This document shows positions 32,528 through 41,929 of a stretch of 64,000 nt of DNA, one piece after another; positions within the stretch are counted from its first letter, which is position 1, and each line of letters starts with the position of its first letter. A program made the translations under genes and the position numbers. The stretch is from Ruminococcaceae bacterium UBA3215 (GTDB lineage Bacteria; Bacillota; Clostridia; Oscillospirales; Ruminococcaceae), in assembly GCA_002363155.1 (NCBI GenBank), contig DEWH01000017.1, forward strand, positions 143,420-207,419. The letters run 5' to 3'. The notes beneath the pieces were generated by a model that was given only the letters and a program-made list of their open reading frames with translations, made no database searches and was not told the DNA's origin.

Positions 32528-33946
32528 TCAAATATCGTCGTCATCGGGGGATTCTATATATTCTTCCCCGTACTTTTCCGCATCCGCACGCCTTGCGGCT
32601 TCAAGCTTCTTCTTGTTCAGCTCTTTTATCTCTTTCTGCGTAAGCTTTGAGATGCGTTCTGTCTTTTCTGTGGTATTTCCATCAGCGTCAACGGTGACAA
32701 CGGTAGTTCTCTGCTCACGCTCGGCTGCTCTTGCTTCCATTTTAGCCTGAGCTTCCGCCCTTATCTTTTCGGACGGCCAGAATTTGTACATTATAAGGCT
32801 CTGCAGGATACCGAAGAGGTAGGATACCGACCAGTAGAAGCCGGCACCGGCAGGAACGCTGAAAACAATGAACAGCGAAACGAACGGCATCATAAGAAGC
32901 ATTATCTTCATAGAGCCCTGCTGCTGTGCAAGTTCGGGGTTCTGCTTTTCCATAAGGCGCTGCTGGATCGCCATCTGAGCAAAAGAGAACACAAACGCGA
33001 TTATCGGGATTATGATAAGCTCGTTGAATTCCCAGCGCGGCTGTTCTCCGAGGTTTATGCCGAAGAAGTAGATGTTTCCGCTGAGCTTGTCGAGTCTTTC
33101 CGCGACATCGCTGCTTATAGCCGATCTGCTGAGAATAAGTCTCTTGTTCTCCTCGCTCCTGTCGTAGCAGTTAAGCGCGCGGAGCTCTCTGTAAAGCGTG
33201 TTGTCGCCGTAGTTGACAACGATCTGCTGAAGACCTGTCCTCATAGGATCGGAGAGTCTTGACGTATTGGCGAAGAGCGCGTTGAGCATATCCGTCTTGT
33301 TTGCGGCATCGATAAGACCGGAAAGCGCCTCCATATCGGCTGCGGTCACCTTAATATCCTTCTTTGCCTTATCGAGAACGAATCCCTCGGGAGCAGCAAT
33401 ACGGTTGTTCACCTTGGACTTCTTGCCTGCATCATCGGTAACTTCACTCTCGGTGTATGTTACAGACGCAGGATCCTTGAGGTACTCAAGGACAGCAGCA
33501 TAATCATCGGGGTTGGTCATGAGGGTCTGGACGATATCGACATTCTCCGCGGTAGAAACGATAGCGTTGATATCCTCCGCTTTAAAGTGCTCCATGTGTG
33601 TCATGGGCTTGTACACAACGTCGATGACGCCGAAGAGTATAACGAAAGTCAGCACCATAGGAAGGCAGCCGCCGGTGGGGTTATAGCCCTCCTTCTGGAG
33701 CTTCATCAGCTCCTCCTGCTGCTTCTGCTGATTATTCTTGTACTTTGTCTGGATCTCGCGCACTTTTGGCATATAGAGCTGTGAGATCGCGGTATTTTTC
33801 TGCTGTTTCAGATTTATCGGGAACATTGCGGCACGCATGATAAGCGTGAAGATAATGATAGCCCAGCCGACGTTCTGAACGAGTGCATAACACACCCACA
33901 TGATATAGCCGAGCGGTGTTCCCACAATTGTATACAGGAAATTTAT
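32528..33946 (-). CDS. yidC: YidC/OxaA membrane protein insertase
   Basis: About 470 residues. Insertase core motifs are present: NVGWAIIIFTLIMRAAMFPINLKQQKN with the conserved groove Arg, then PKVREIQTKY, GGCLPMVLTFVILFG and a C-terminal IMYKFWPSEK. A long outside loop (about 130-265) is unusual for Gram-positive YidC. No lipoprotein Cys is present. The start is uncertain: the first standard codon is GTG at 33925 with no ribosome site, but INFLYTIV residues upstream look genuine and AAGGGTG at 33954-33960 is 7 bases before ATA (33944-33946) and 4 before ATC (33947-33949). I give the ATA position as a best guess. Confidence 0.85.
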   Translation of the reverse strand: MNFLYTIVGTPLGYIMWVCYALVQNVGWAIIIFTLIMRAAMFPINLKQQKNTAISQLYMPKVREIQTKYKNNQQKQQEELMKLQKEGYNPTGGCLPMVLTFVILFGVIDVVYKPMTHMEHFKAEDINAIVSTAENVDIVQTLMTNPDDYAAVLEYLKDPASVTYTESEVTDDAGKKSKVNNRIAAPEGFVLDKAKKDIKVTAADMEALSGLIDAANKTDMLNALFANTSRLSDPMRTGLQQIVVNYGDNTLYRELRALNCYDRSEENKRLILSRSAISSDVAERLDKLSGNIYFFGINLGEQPRWEFNELIIIPIIAFVFSFAQMAIQQRLMEKQNPELAQQQGSMKIMLLMMPFVSLFIVFSVPAGAGFYWSVSYLFGILQSLIMYKFWPSEKIRAEAQAKMEARAAEREQRTTVVTVDADGNTTEKTERISKLTQKEIKELNKKKLEAARRADAEKYGEEYIESPDDDDI

Positions 33947-33959
33947 GATCTATCACCCT

Positions 33960-34220
33960 TTATTTTTTCTGCAATTGCTGTTTATATCTGCCGGCGAAGA
34001 GACTGAATTCATCGGGAACGGGGTCATACCCTCCCGCGCTGAACGGGTTGCAGCGCAAAATCCTCTTCACAGTCAAATAGCCGCCCTTGACGGAACCGAA
34101 CCGTCTTATCGCACTGAGCCCGTATGTTGAGCAAGTCGGATAAAACCGGCAGCAAGGCGGCTTGATCTTGGACAATGTTTTTCTATAAAGCTTGATTAGT
34201 CCGATCAGAATATACTTCAT
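33960..34220 (-). CDS. yidD: YidD membrane protein insertion factor
   Basis: 86 residues with the family signature: LYRKTLSKIKPPCCRFYPTCSTYGLSAIRRFG and GYLTVKRILRCNPFSAGGYDPVP, including the conserved cysteines. YidD is a small amphipathic protein thought to assist YidC-mediated insertion. It lies between rnpA (20-base gap) and yidC (its stop codon touches the yidC ribosome site). Confidence 0.96.
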   Translation of the reverse strand: MKYILIGLIKLYRKTLSKIKPPCCRFYPTCSTYGLSAIRRFGSVKGGYLTVKRILRCNPFSAGGYDPVPDEFSLFAGRYKQQLQKK

Positions 34221-34240
34221 CTTTTTCTGTAAGGCACCGC

Positions 34241-34624
34241 TTATAGTGCGGCACCGGTTTCCCCTGCCTTTTTGAGCAGGAGGGGCTTGAGCTTTACACG
34301 CATGGTTCCGAGTATCTTGTCGGATTTCATCGCGGCAGTCTGTTCTCTTGCGACGAAAACAAGATCGAACCTCTTTCCGACAGCTTCTGAAAGCTCGTGG
34401 TCAAATATCCTGAACGCTTCGCGGATAACTCTTCTCGAACGGTTCCTTTTGACCGCGTTCCCGATCTTCTTGCCGGTAACGATGCCGCATCTGTTGCGCC
34501 TTCTGCCCGTAGGGCGGAAGTAACAGACGAAGCCGTAGCTTACACAGCAGTCTCCCTTTTTATAAAGGTATCGGAACTCGCGGTCTTTCTTGATCGTATA
34601 GAACCGTTTTGAAAAATCTCCCAT
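34241..34624 (-). CDS. rnpA: ribonuclease P protein component
   Basis: 127 residues, basic. The RNA-binding motif KRNRSRRVIREAFR is present, with GIVTGKKIGNAV before it and DLVFVAREQTA after. It works with the RNase P RNA to mature tRNA 5' ends. The ATG lies 5 bases after the rpmH stop codon. Confidence 0.96.
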   Translation of the reverse strand: MGDFSKRFYTIKKDREFRYLYKKGDCCVSYGFVCYFRPTGRRRNRCGIVTGKKIGNAVKRNRSRRVIREAFRIFDHELSEAVGKRFDLVFVAREQTAAMKSDKILGTMRVKLKPLLLKKAGETGAAL

Positions 34625-34629
34625 TACGA

Positions 34630-34764
34630 TCAGTATGTGAGCTGCTTTCTGCCCTTTGCGCGTCTTCTTGCGAGAACCTTGCGGCCGTTAGCGGTCTTCA
34701 TTCTCTTTCTGAAGCCATGTTCCACTTTTCTCTGGCGCTTTTTAGGCTGATATGTTCTTTTCAT
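34630..34764 (-). CDS. rpmH: 50S ribosomal protein L34
   Basis: 44 residues, MKRTYQPKKRQRKVEHGF then RMKTANGRKVLARRRAKGRK, which is diagnostic for L34. GGAGGTAA precedes the ATG by 6-7 bases. It heads the rpmH-rnpA-yidD-yidC-jag operon. It is followed upstream not by dnaA, as is common, but by an EAL/HDOD gene on the same strand. Confidence 0.97.
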   Translation of the reverse strand: MKRTYQPKKRQRKVEHGFRKRMKTANGRKVLARRRAKGRKQLTY

Positions 34765-34848
34765 TTCGATTACCTCCGTTTAATTTTTCACATTATCATA
34801 CTTATTCTGATAAAGGGCATAGTACCCCTTAAAAATAACAGCTATATT

Positions 34849-34877
34849 ATTATAAACAAATTTCGTTCCCTTGTCAA
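34849..34877 (-). promoter_or_regulatory. rpmH operon promoter
   Basis: TTGACA, 17 bases, TATAAT on the minus strand, perfect consensus, with a leader of about 75 bases before the L34 start. Confidence 0.88.
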
Positions 34878-34923
34878 GAGGGAAAGAGCCGATTTATACA
34901 TTTTTTTGAGAACGCGGCGGCTA

Positions 34924-36144
34924 TCAGGCGAAATTACCGTATTTTTTCACGAATCTGAGTGTCTCGATGTACTCGTTTGCGAGCACCTGGTAGTCTATAT
35001 GGCAGGCTTCCGCATATACGACGACCTGACTCCACTCCCCGACCTCATAGCTGCGGGAAAGACGGAAGATATCACCGAACACGCCGTCGCCGGTGATACC
35101 GTCCTTGATCTCCTGGGAAACGGGAAGGTCTGCGAGCGCCTTTGAAAGGGCTTCCTCATCGCTGCTTCCGGTGACTATCGAGATAAGTCCCATGAGATAG
35201 ACCTCGTTGCTGCGGGAACCGACGCTTCCGCCGGAATTACGGGATATGCGTTCGCAGAAACGCGCTCTGAACAGCGCCAGACGCAGTATCTCGGCAGGCG
35301 AGTTGCGGTTGAGTCTCTGTAAGCCTACAAGGTAAATCCACTCTTTGAGCCTGTCTATACCGAGCATTACGAGCGCCTGACGGACTGTGGAAACGGTATT
35401 TCCCTTGTCCGCGCAGAGCTGGTTGATGACTTTCAGAAGCTTTATGGTAAGCACCGGGTCAGTGGAAATGACCGCGGAGATGTACTCTATATTTGGCTCC
35501 GGACTGTAAAGGAGCGCGAGTATCTGTAAAAACGTCTTTATCATAGGTCCGCCGGAGCGCTTTGTCTCAAGCACCGGTTTTGAGAAGAATCCGCCGCGGA
35601 CATAGTCTATGTCAAGTTCCCGGGCAAATTCAAATGTCTCCTGTTCCTCAACGTTGTCCGCCAGAACGCGCTTTCCGCGCTCATGGCACTTTTTGACGGT
35701 GTACGCTATCTCATCGGCGTCCGAATTGATGTCGAACCGGAGGATATCCGCGAAATTGAACAGCTCTTCGTTGTCCTCCTCGTACATGAATCCCGACAGC
35801 ACGATCGTATATCCGAGACGCTTGAGCCTCATGCACTGCTGAAGCGTAACAGGATCCGCGAGAAGTTCAGTCGGTATTTCCAGCACGATCCTGTCCTTGA
35901 GGAACAGCTCGTGGAACTTGTTGTCGAGCAGAAGCTGGCTCAGTCTTATATACGCGGTCTTCTTGTCGAAGATCTCGTCCATGTGGCTGGTTATGTATTC
36001 TTTGGCTTCGGCAATATCGTCGTCGCTCACCAGCGACTCGTCGCCCAAAGGATTTTTCTTGCTTGCAAAGGAGTACAGCATTTCATACATATCCGTACCG
36101 CCGCTCTGATTGAAAACGGCTTGCTTTGAAATAAGAAAACTCAT
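34924..36144 (-). CDS. EAL-like/HDOD signalling protein (YuxH type)
   Basis: 406 residues. The first ~200 have an EAL-type fold (IVLEIPTELLADPVTLQQCMRLKRLGY, DILRFDIN, LADNVEEQETFEFARELDIDYVRG), but the catalytic EAL signature and several metal ligands are missing, so phosphodiesterase activity is unlikely. Residues ~205-400 are an HDOD domain (STDPVLTIKLLKVINQL, VRQALVMLGIDRLKEWIYLV). Such proteins usually relay signals by binding partners or perhaps c-di-GMP. It follows the orphan ABC ATPase by 33 bases, in an apparent operon with the FapA-like gene. Confidence 0.87.
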   Translation of the reverse strand: MSFLISKQAVFNQSGGTDMYEMLYSFASKKNPLGDESLVSDDDIAEAKEYITSHMDEIFDKKTAYIRLSQLLLDNKFHELFLKDRIVLEIPTELLADPVTLQQCMRLKRLGYTIVLSGFMYEEDNEELFNFADILRFDINSDADEIAYTVKKCHERGKRVLADNVEEQETFEFARELDIDYVRGGFFSKPVLETKRSGGPMIKTFLQILALLYSPEPNIEYISAVISTDPVLTIKLLKVINQLCADKGNTVSTVRQALVMLGIDRLKEWIYLVGLQRLNRNSPAEILRLALFRARFCERISRNSGGSVGSRSNEVYLMGLISIVTGSSDEEALSKALADLPVSQEIKDGITGDGVFGDIFRLSRSYEVGEWSQVVVYAEACHIDYQVLANEYIETLRFVKKYGNFA

Positions 36145-36177
36145 TGGCTTGTGTGTCCCTTCTTCCGGTAGTTTTTA

Positions 36178-36879
36178 CTACCACTCTATCTCTTCAACAG
36201 GTGTAGGCGAGTCATTAACCGTTATCTCTCTGACCTTGCTGTTCTTAAGGTTTATGACTCTGTCCGCCATCGGCGCTATCGCCGAGTTATGCGTTACAAG
36301 GATTACCGTCATTCCCCTGCTCCGGCAGGTGTCCTGCAAAAGCTTCAGTATCATCTTTCCGGTATTGTAATCCAGCGCGCCGGTAGGTTCGTCGCACAGC
36401 AAAAGCTTGGGCTTTTTCGCAAGCGCTCTTGCGATAGCCACTCTCTGCTGTTCGCCGCCGGAGAGCTGTGCGGGGAAATTCGCCATTCTGTCACCGAGCC
36501 CTACCTGTTCGAGTATCTCTTCAGCGGGTATGAAATCCTTGCAGGTCTGCGCCGCAAGTTCCACATTCTCCTTCGCGGTAAGGTTCTGGATAAGGTTATA
36601 GAACTGGAAGATGAATCCGATCTCATAGCGTCTGTATGTTATAAGCTCCTTGCGGGAATAGCGCGCGATATCATTTCCGTCAACGACAACGCTTCCGGAA
36701 TCTATCGTATCCATACCGCCGAGCATATTGAGCACCGTTGTCTTTCCCGAGCCGGAAGGACCGAGAACGATAGCGAGTTCGCCCTTTTCTATGTCAAATG
36801 AGATACCGTCGGACGCATTTATCGTGATCTCGCCCATTTTATAGCGCTTGTACACGTCCCGGACTGAAACGAAACTCAA
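36178..36879 (-). CDS. MacB/LolD-type ABC ATPase without a permease
   Basis: 233 residues, start TTG at 36877-36879 with AAGGAG 8 bases upstream. All ATPase motifs are intact: Walker A GPSGSGKTT, Q-loop FIFQFYNL, signature LSGGEQQRVAIARAL, Walker B LLLCDEPTGALD, and H-loop THN. Members of this group energise FtsX/MacB-type permeases, but the genes on either side encode a FapA-like protein and an EAL/HDOD protein, with no permease. It may partner a permease elsewhere or drive a non-transport process. Confidence 0.9.
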   Translation of the reverse strand: MSFVSVRDVYKRYKMGEITINASDGISFDIEKGELAIVLGPSGSGKTTVLNMLGGMDTIDSGSVVVDGNDIARYSRKELITYRRYEIGFIFQFYNLIQNLTAKENVELAAQTCKDFIPAEEILEQVGLGDRMANFPAQLSGGEQQRVAIARALAKKPKLLLCDEPTGALDYNTGKMILKLLQDTCRSRGMTVILVTHNSAIAPMADRVINLKNSKVREITVNDSPTPVEEIEW

Positions 36880-36900
36880 ACCTTCGGCTCCTTTCGGAAA

Positions 36901-38265
36901 TTACCGGATAACAACATCTTTATCCTCATTCATTCTGATAGTGCAGGCTCCGGTCTTCTGCGCCACAACGAGCTGGGAATTGTTTATTCTCACGGTCACG
37001 CCCGGGAATACTGCCCGCTTCACCTTTACGCAGAGATCGTTGGTATTTTCGATCTCGTGCTCTATCTCCGCGATGCGGTCATGTGTTTCCTTGATGAGTC
37101 CCATGTGTCCGAACTTCGCCTTTATCGAGCGCCGCAGCATATCCTCTCTCTCCGGAGTGAGCGGAGCTGCTTTCTTCTGCTGCTGGAGAGTCGCGCATAC
37201 CATTTCGAGCTGGCTCAGCTGGTTCTCGTAGCTTTTGAGCTTCTTTTTCAGCTCATTCAGCTCCTCCGCAAGCACCGCCACATTTCCGAGCACGATCATC
37301 GTGCGGATATAAGCGTCCGAGCCTATGTAATTTACTTCTATATTTGAAAGGCAGGTATATTTGCCGCCCACGATAACGGACTTTCCGCCTACGACGCTGA
37401 GATCTCCGCCGCAGCGCACATTGCAGCTTACAAAGCTCTGCGCCTTTATTGCGCCCTCACAGCTTATATCGGAGTTCTCGCCGAAGTTCACCGAGATATC
37501 TCCGCCTGCCGTAACGGTGGAATTAACGAATCCGAGCTTGCCGAAAACATTCCCCGCAGCTTCGATATTCGCTCCGGTGACATTTCCGAACACTGTAACG
37601 TTTCCGCCGGAACGCACCTTGAAGCCCTCGTTCACGCTGCCCTTTATCGTCACGTCGCCGATAAAGTCTATATTTCCGATAGAAAGGTCTATATCCCCGA
37701 CCACAAGTTCCTTGTCAACGACGAAGTGATCCCTGTCCCAGCGGAGATTTCCTTCTATGGAGGATCTTATCTGCCTTCCGTCCTCGGTAAGCATAACGCC
37801 GTTTCCGAGGGTGATCTTCGCGGGCTTGCCGGGGTACTGGGGTATCTCGATACCGCGGATATCCTTTCCTCTGCTGCCGGGGGTTTCCGGGAAGATATCG
37901 GCTATGACAACGTCCTTCTCGATATTCTGTATCATTCCGAGATCGCGGTAATCCACATTTCCGAACTCGTCAGCCTTCATCTGCGCGCCGTTCTTGCGCT
38001 CGAAATGATAGACAAGATAACCGTTCCTTCCGTCAATGGGGGGCGTGCCTTTGGCAAGCTGGACGCTTACCCCTCCGTTCCCGAAAGCCTCTTTTATTGC
38101 ATTTTCATCTATATTGTAGCGCACGCCCTTAAGGGCTATCTCCTGTCTCACCTGCTCCTCGGTAACGGCTTTGCCTCCGTTTCTCGGCGGAGTTATGGTA
38201 AGTCTGGCATTCATATACTTATCGTCTATCTCGACGAGAACGGTTCCGTTTATGGGATCTGCCAT
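36901..38265 (-). CDS. FapA family polysaccharide/envelope protein (DUF342)
   Basis: 454 residues from ATG 38263-38265, preferred over an ATG nine bases upstream that lies inside the AAAGAG ribosome site. The N-terminal part (to ~150) is the DUF342 beta domain. Residues ~150-330 are a right-handed beta-helix (GDIDLSIGNIDFIGDVTIKG, VFGNVTGANIEAAGNVFG, repeated VTAGGD-type turns). A coiled coil (VAVLAEELNELKKKLKSYENQ) and a short end follow. In Vibrio FapA-like proteins affect cell polysaccharide and adhesion; in clostridia their role is unclear. First gene of a presumed three-gene operon. Confidence 0.87.
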   Translation of the reverse strand: MADPINGTVLVEIDDKYMNARLTITPPRNGGKAVTEEQVRQEIALKGVRYNIDENAIKEAFGNGGVSVQLAKGTPPIDGRNGYLVYHFERKNGAQMKADEFGNVDYRDLGMIQNIEKDVVIADIFPETPGSRGKDIRGIEIPQYPGKPAKITLGNGVMLTEDGRQIRSSIEGNLRWDRDHFVVDKELVVGDIDLSIGNIDFIGDVTIKGSVNEGFKVRSGGNVTVFGNVTGANIEAAGNVFGKLGFVNSTVTAGGDISVNFGENSDISCEGAIKAQSFVSCNVRCGGDLSVVGGKSVIVGGKYTCLSNIEVNYIGSDAYIRTMIVLGNVAVLAEELNELKKKLKSYENQLSQLEMVCATLQQQKKAAPLTPEREDMLRRSIKAKFGHMGLIKETHDRIAEIEHEIENTNDLCVKVKRAVFPGVTVRINNSQLVVAQKTGACTIRMNEDKDVVIR

Positions 38266-38392
38266 AGCTGTCATCTCTTTTCGTTCGGGAATATGATATA
38301 CTATATCAATTTATTATATCACATATTTCCGGAAATTTCAATACATTAAGAGAAAAATGCAGTAAGAAGCACAGTCCGCCTTTCGGAAGCGG

Positions 38393-40762
38393 TCAGATCT
38401 TGGTTATCTTCGCAAATTTAGCTGCAAGCTTCTTTGTGCCGCTCTCGTCAAAGCTTATCTCAAGAAGCGTATCGTTTCCGAGCGGGCTTGCCGAGATAAC
38501 GGTACCCTCGCCGAACTTCTTGTGGCTCACGCGGTCACCCGGCGAAAAGCTCTCCGCCGGTGCTGCCGCAGCTGCCTTTGCTTCCTGTGCCGCAGTCCTG
38601 TCCTGAAGATAAGTGGACTGCTTTCTTCCGCCGTATGTTCTCTCGTTCCCTGTGGGAGCCTGCCGTTTTGTTTTATCTGTAAATTCCATATATTCCCCCG
38701 GTATTTCCTGTATAAATCTTGACATCTTGTTATGCTGCGTCTGACCGTAAAGAAGTCTCGACTCAGCAGTTGTTATGTATAGTCTGCGCTTTGCGCGGGT
38801 TATCGCCACATAGCACAGACGCCTGTCCTCCTCCAGCTCGTACATATCCGCAAGGCTGCGGTAAGCAGGGAAGATATTCTCCTCCGCGCCGACAATGAAC
38901 ACGTTCTCGAATTCAAGTCCCTTTGCAGAATGCATCGTCATCAGCGTCACCCTGTCTGCGGAAGTGTCGTAGCTGTCAATATCGGAGATCAGCGCCGCCT
39001 GTTCGAGGTAATCGAACAGCGTGTGGCTCTCGTTCTCCTCGCAGAACGATATCATCGCGGATTTAAGCTCCTTGATGTTCTCAAGTCTGCCGATGCCCTC
39101 CTCGCCCTGTGCTGTCAGCATATCGATGTATCCCGACTGCTGCATCACGTCATCGAGGATATCGGTGATATCGCGCTCGTCCGCCGTGTCGATAAGCTCG
39201 CGGAACATCGCCGCAAGCGGTTTCAGCGCCTTTGACTTTTTGGCCAGCGCGGCGAACTCCTCACAGCGCTCCATCGTCTCTATCGGGCTTATGCCGCACG
39301 CAAGGGATATTCGCTCGATCTCGCCCCATGTGGTATCGCCTATCCCGCGCTTCGGCTCGTTTATTATTCTGCTGAGACGGACGGTGTCAAAGGGATTGCA
39401 GATAACGCTGAGGTACGCCATTGCGTCGCGTATTTCCTTGCGCTCATAGAACTTGGTGCCGCCGACGATAGTGTAGGGAATGCCCATTTTCGACAGCGCC
39501 ATTTCCACGCTTCTCGACTGTGCGTTCGCACGGTAGAGAACGGCGTTGTCCGCAAGCCGGCAGCCCTTGTCCTTATTCGCAAGGATCTCGTTTCCGATGA
39601 ACATATCCTCGCTCATTTCGTCATAGAAACGGTAAACGTGTATCTTCTCTCCGGCTCCGAGATCGGACCAGAGGTTCTTGTCCTTGTGCTGGGTGTTGTT
39701 GCGGATAACGGCATTTGCCGCGTCAAGGATATTCGATGTGGAACGGTAGTTCTGCTCCAGCTTTATTACCGTGCTGTCGAACTCGTCCTCGAATGAGAGG
39801 ATATTTTCGATTGTAGCGCCTCTGAAACGGTAAATGGACTGATCCTCATCGCCCACGACGCAAAGGTTTCCCTTGCCGCCCGCAAGCAGCTTCACAAGCT
39901 CGTACTGCGCTTTATTTGTATCCTGGTACTCGTCCACCATTATGTAATCAAAGTGGTTCTGCCAGTAAGCAAGAGCCTCCGGATCGGTTCTGAACACCTG
40001 CACGGTCTTCATTATGATATCGTCGAAATCAAGCGCATTCGCGGCTTTCAGGCGGTTCTGGTATTCGCGGTAAACATCGCGTATCGTGCCGAGCTGGAAG
40101 TCCGCCTTTCCGTCATCGTTCGTCACCGGGAACGCTTCCGGCACAATAAGCTTGTCCTTTGCGCGGGAGATCGCATTCATCACGGTTTTCGGGTTGAAAG
40201 TCTTGTCGGAGATATTCATGCTCTCGAATACGGACTTGATAACGCGCTTGCTGTCGTCGGTATCGTAAATGACGAAGTTTCTGTCATAGCCTATGGACTC
40301 AATGCTCCGGCGGAGAATACGAACGCAGGTGGAGTGGAATGTCGCCGCCCATACCTGGTCGGCTCCCGGCGCGTTCATGCGGGAAAGCCTTTCTTTAAGC
40401 TCCGCGGCAGCCTTGTTCGTGAACGTTACGGCAAGTATCTTCCACGGAATGGCTCTGTTATGCCCGATAAGCGAGGAAAGGCGCTCGGTGACTTCCGGAG
40501 TATCGGCAATGATGCCGTTGGAGAAGTCCTGCACAAACGCTTCGTCCTCCATACCGAGTTCCGGCGCACATGGCGTGGTATAAGCATCGCCGAACAGCAG
40601 CAGGTTCGCTATCCTGTTGCAGAGCACGGTGGTCTTTCCGCTTCCGGCTCCGGCGATTATAAGCACAGCACCTTCCGTCCGGAATATCGCCTTTTTCTGC
40701 ATATTGTTTGAACGCGCGAAAAACCTTTCGAGCGCTTTTTTTCTGAGTTCTTTACTGTCCAT
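38393..40762 (-). CDS. pcrA: UvrD/PcrA-type DNA helicase
   Basis: 789 residues, superfamily 1A. Helicase motifs: I AGAGSGKTT (37-45), Ia TFTNKAAAEL, II VDEYQDTNKAQ, III VGDEDQSIYRFRGA, IV/V TLMTMHSAKGLEFENVF and VI CYVAITRAKRRLY. The C-terminus ends in a Tudor-like fold (GDRVSHKKFGEGTVISA) that binds polymerase in PcrA. It acts in repair and in clearing RNA polymerase. Upstream is a ~170-base spacer with a terminator hairpin from the next gene. Confidence 0.93.
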   Translation of the reverse strand: MDSKELRKKALERFFARSNNMQKKAIFRTEGAVLIIAGAGSGKTTVLCNRIANLLLFGDAYTTPCAPELGMEDEAFVQDFSNGIIADTPEVTERLSSLIGHNRAIPWKILAVTFTNKAAAELKERLSRMNAPGADQVWAATFHSTCVRILRRSIESIGYDRNFVIYDTDDSKRVIKSVFESMNISDKTFNPKTVMNAISRAKDKLIVPEAFPVTNDDGKADFQLGTIRDVYREYQNRLKAANALDFDDIIMKTVQVFRTDPEALAYWQNHFDYIMVDEYQDTNKAQYELVKLLAGGKGNLCVVGDEDQSIYRFRGATIENILSFEDEFDSTVIKLEQNYRSTSNILDAANAVIRNNTQHKDKNLWSDLGAGEKIHVYRFYDEMSEDMFIGNEILANKDKGCRLADNAVLYRANAQSRSVEMALSKMGIPYTIVGGTKFYERKEIRDAMAYLSVICNPFDTVRLSRIINEPKRGIGDTTWGEIERISLACGISPIETMERCEEFAALAKKSKALKPLAAMFRELIDTADERDITDILDDVMQQSGYIDMLTAQGEEGIGRLENIKELKSAMISFCEENESHTLFDYLEQAALISDIDSYDTSADRVTLMTMHSAKGLEFENVFIVGAEENIFPAYRSLADMYELEEDRRLCYVAITRAKRRLYITTAESRLLYGQTQHNKMSRFIQEIPGEYMEFTDKTKRQAPTGNERTYGGRKQSTYLQDRTAAQEAKAAAAAPAESFSPGDRVSHKKFGEGTVISASPLGNDTLLEISFDESGTKKLAAKFAKITKI

Positions 40763-40861
40763 ATATCTCCTTTCCTGTTTTCAGGTCTGTATGCGGTTTG
40801 CCGGCGCACCAAAAATAACAGCTCACCGGCTGTATCTGCGCTGTTCCGCAAAACAACACAA

Positions 40862-40889
40862 ACCTTACGCACATTTCTGTGCGTAAGGT
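40862..40889 (-). terminator. terminator of the SPFH gene at 40936
   Basis: Perfect 12-base stem ACCTTACGCACA/TGTGCGTAAGGT with a 4-base loop, followed on the minus strand by TTGTGTTGTTTT. It is 47 bases past the stop codon. Confidence 0.85.
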
Positions 40890-40935
40890 CAGCTTGTCAT
40901 AAAGCCGTGTTCTGTTATGATCCTGCTGTCAGCCG

Positions 40936-41895
40936 TTATTCTTCGGTATCGGCTGTATATGCCGGGTAAGAGGGAGCGGAGGAAGCCGGGCTTGACTGCG
41001 CGGCAGGCTGACTTCCGGTGATAGTAACGAAGGGGTTCACTCCGTCGCTCATTACCTGCGGGAGCACGCCGTTCCACTTCTGGAGTTTGTAGTAGTCGAT
41101 ATAATTCGGGCTGTTGGCGAGCTGCTCTTCGATAAGTCCGATAGCTTCCGCCTCCGCCTTTGCGATAGCTACCTGACTGTCTGCGTCCGCCTGTGCCGCA
41201 ATAACTATCTGCTTTGCTTCCTCTTCCTTCTCACGGGTCTTGTTCTCCATTTTGAGAGCGTCCTGTGCAGCGATCACCTTTTCCTGTATCGAAGCCTCGA
41301 ATGCAGGGTCAAAATTGAGGTTCTCGATAGCGAACGCCGTAACGATTATGCCGTAGGGATTGAGGACTTCCGTAAGCTCGGACTGGATAGAAGCCTGTAC
41401 CTGCGAACGGGACTGGACGAGGTCTTCCGCCTTGACCTTACCGATAGCGTCCTTTGCGATCTTGGCAACGTTCGGAACAAGGAGCTTGTTCTCGACGTTG
41501 TTGATTCCGGTATCGCGGATAATGCTCGAAAGCATGCCGCTGGAATAGCGGTAGTTGAGCTTGAGCTGGAGGTCATTTACGCTCTGGGTATCGCTTGTAT
41601 AAGCGTCCGCTGTTACGGAGTATATCTGGTCACGGATATCGACTTCCTGTATCTCCTCAACAAAAGGAATGCGGAAGTTGAGACCTGCGGAGAGATCGTC
41701 CTGGATTATGCGTCCGAACTGGTATTTAACGCCGATGAAACCTTCCTGCACGATAGTGAAGCAGTTGAACACAACGGCAAGTATTATAACGAGTATAACA
41801 ACTGCGAGAATGATGCCGCCTGTCTTGTTTCCGGAGCCTGTGCTCTTTGTACCGCTGCCGGTCTTTCCTGCGTCTGTGAATTTGAATTCAGCCAT
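40936..41895 (-). CDS. prohibitin/stomatin-like SPFH membrane protein
   Basis: 319 residues from the ATG at 41893-41895 (AAAGGTG ribosome site; a GTG nine bases earlier lies inside it). A Gly/Ser/Thr-rich start is followed by one membrane helix (about 29-50) and an SPFH domain (GVKYQFGRIIQDDLSAGLNF, VDIRDQIYSV, LQLKLNYRYS). A long charged helix (DALKMENKTREKEEEAKQ) leads to a Ser/Pro-rich tail. SPFH proteins form ring assemblies in lipid-ordered membranes and shield proteases or transporters. It is transcribed alone from a promoter flanked by two palindromic operators, so its expression seems tightly controlled. Confidence 0.9.
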   Translation of the reverse strand: MAEFKFTDAGKTGSGTKSTGSGNKTGGIILAVVILVIILAVVFNCFTIVQEGFIGVKYQFGRIIQDDLSAGLNFRIPFVEEIQEVDIRDQIYSVTADAYTSDTQSVNDLQLKLNYRYSSGMLSSIIRDTGINNVENKLLVPNVAKIAKDAIGKVKAEDLVQSRSQVQASIQSELTEVLNPYGIIVTAFAIENLNFDPAFEASIQEKVIAAQDALKMENKTREKEEEAKQIVIAAQADADSQVAIAKAEAEAIGLIEEQLANSPNYIDYYKLQKWNGVLPQVMSDGVNPFVTITGSQPAAQSSPASSAPSYPAYTADTEE

Positions 41896-41929
41896 AACTT
41901 TCACCTTTCCAATCAGTGTTTATCTTCAG

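Noticed and set aside
34765..34923. Replication origin next to rpmH
   Set aside because: rpmH often lies near dnaA and oriC, but no dnaA, dnaN or TTATCCACA-like boxes are seen here.
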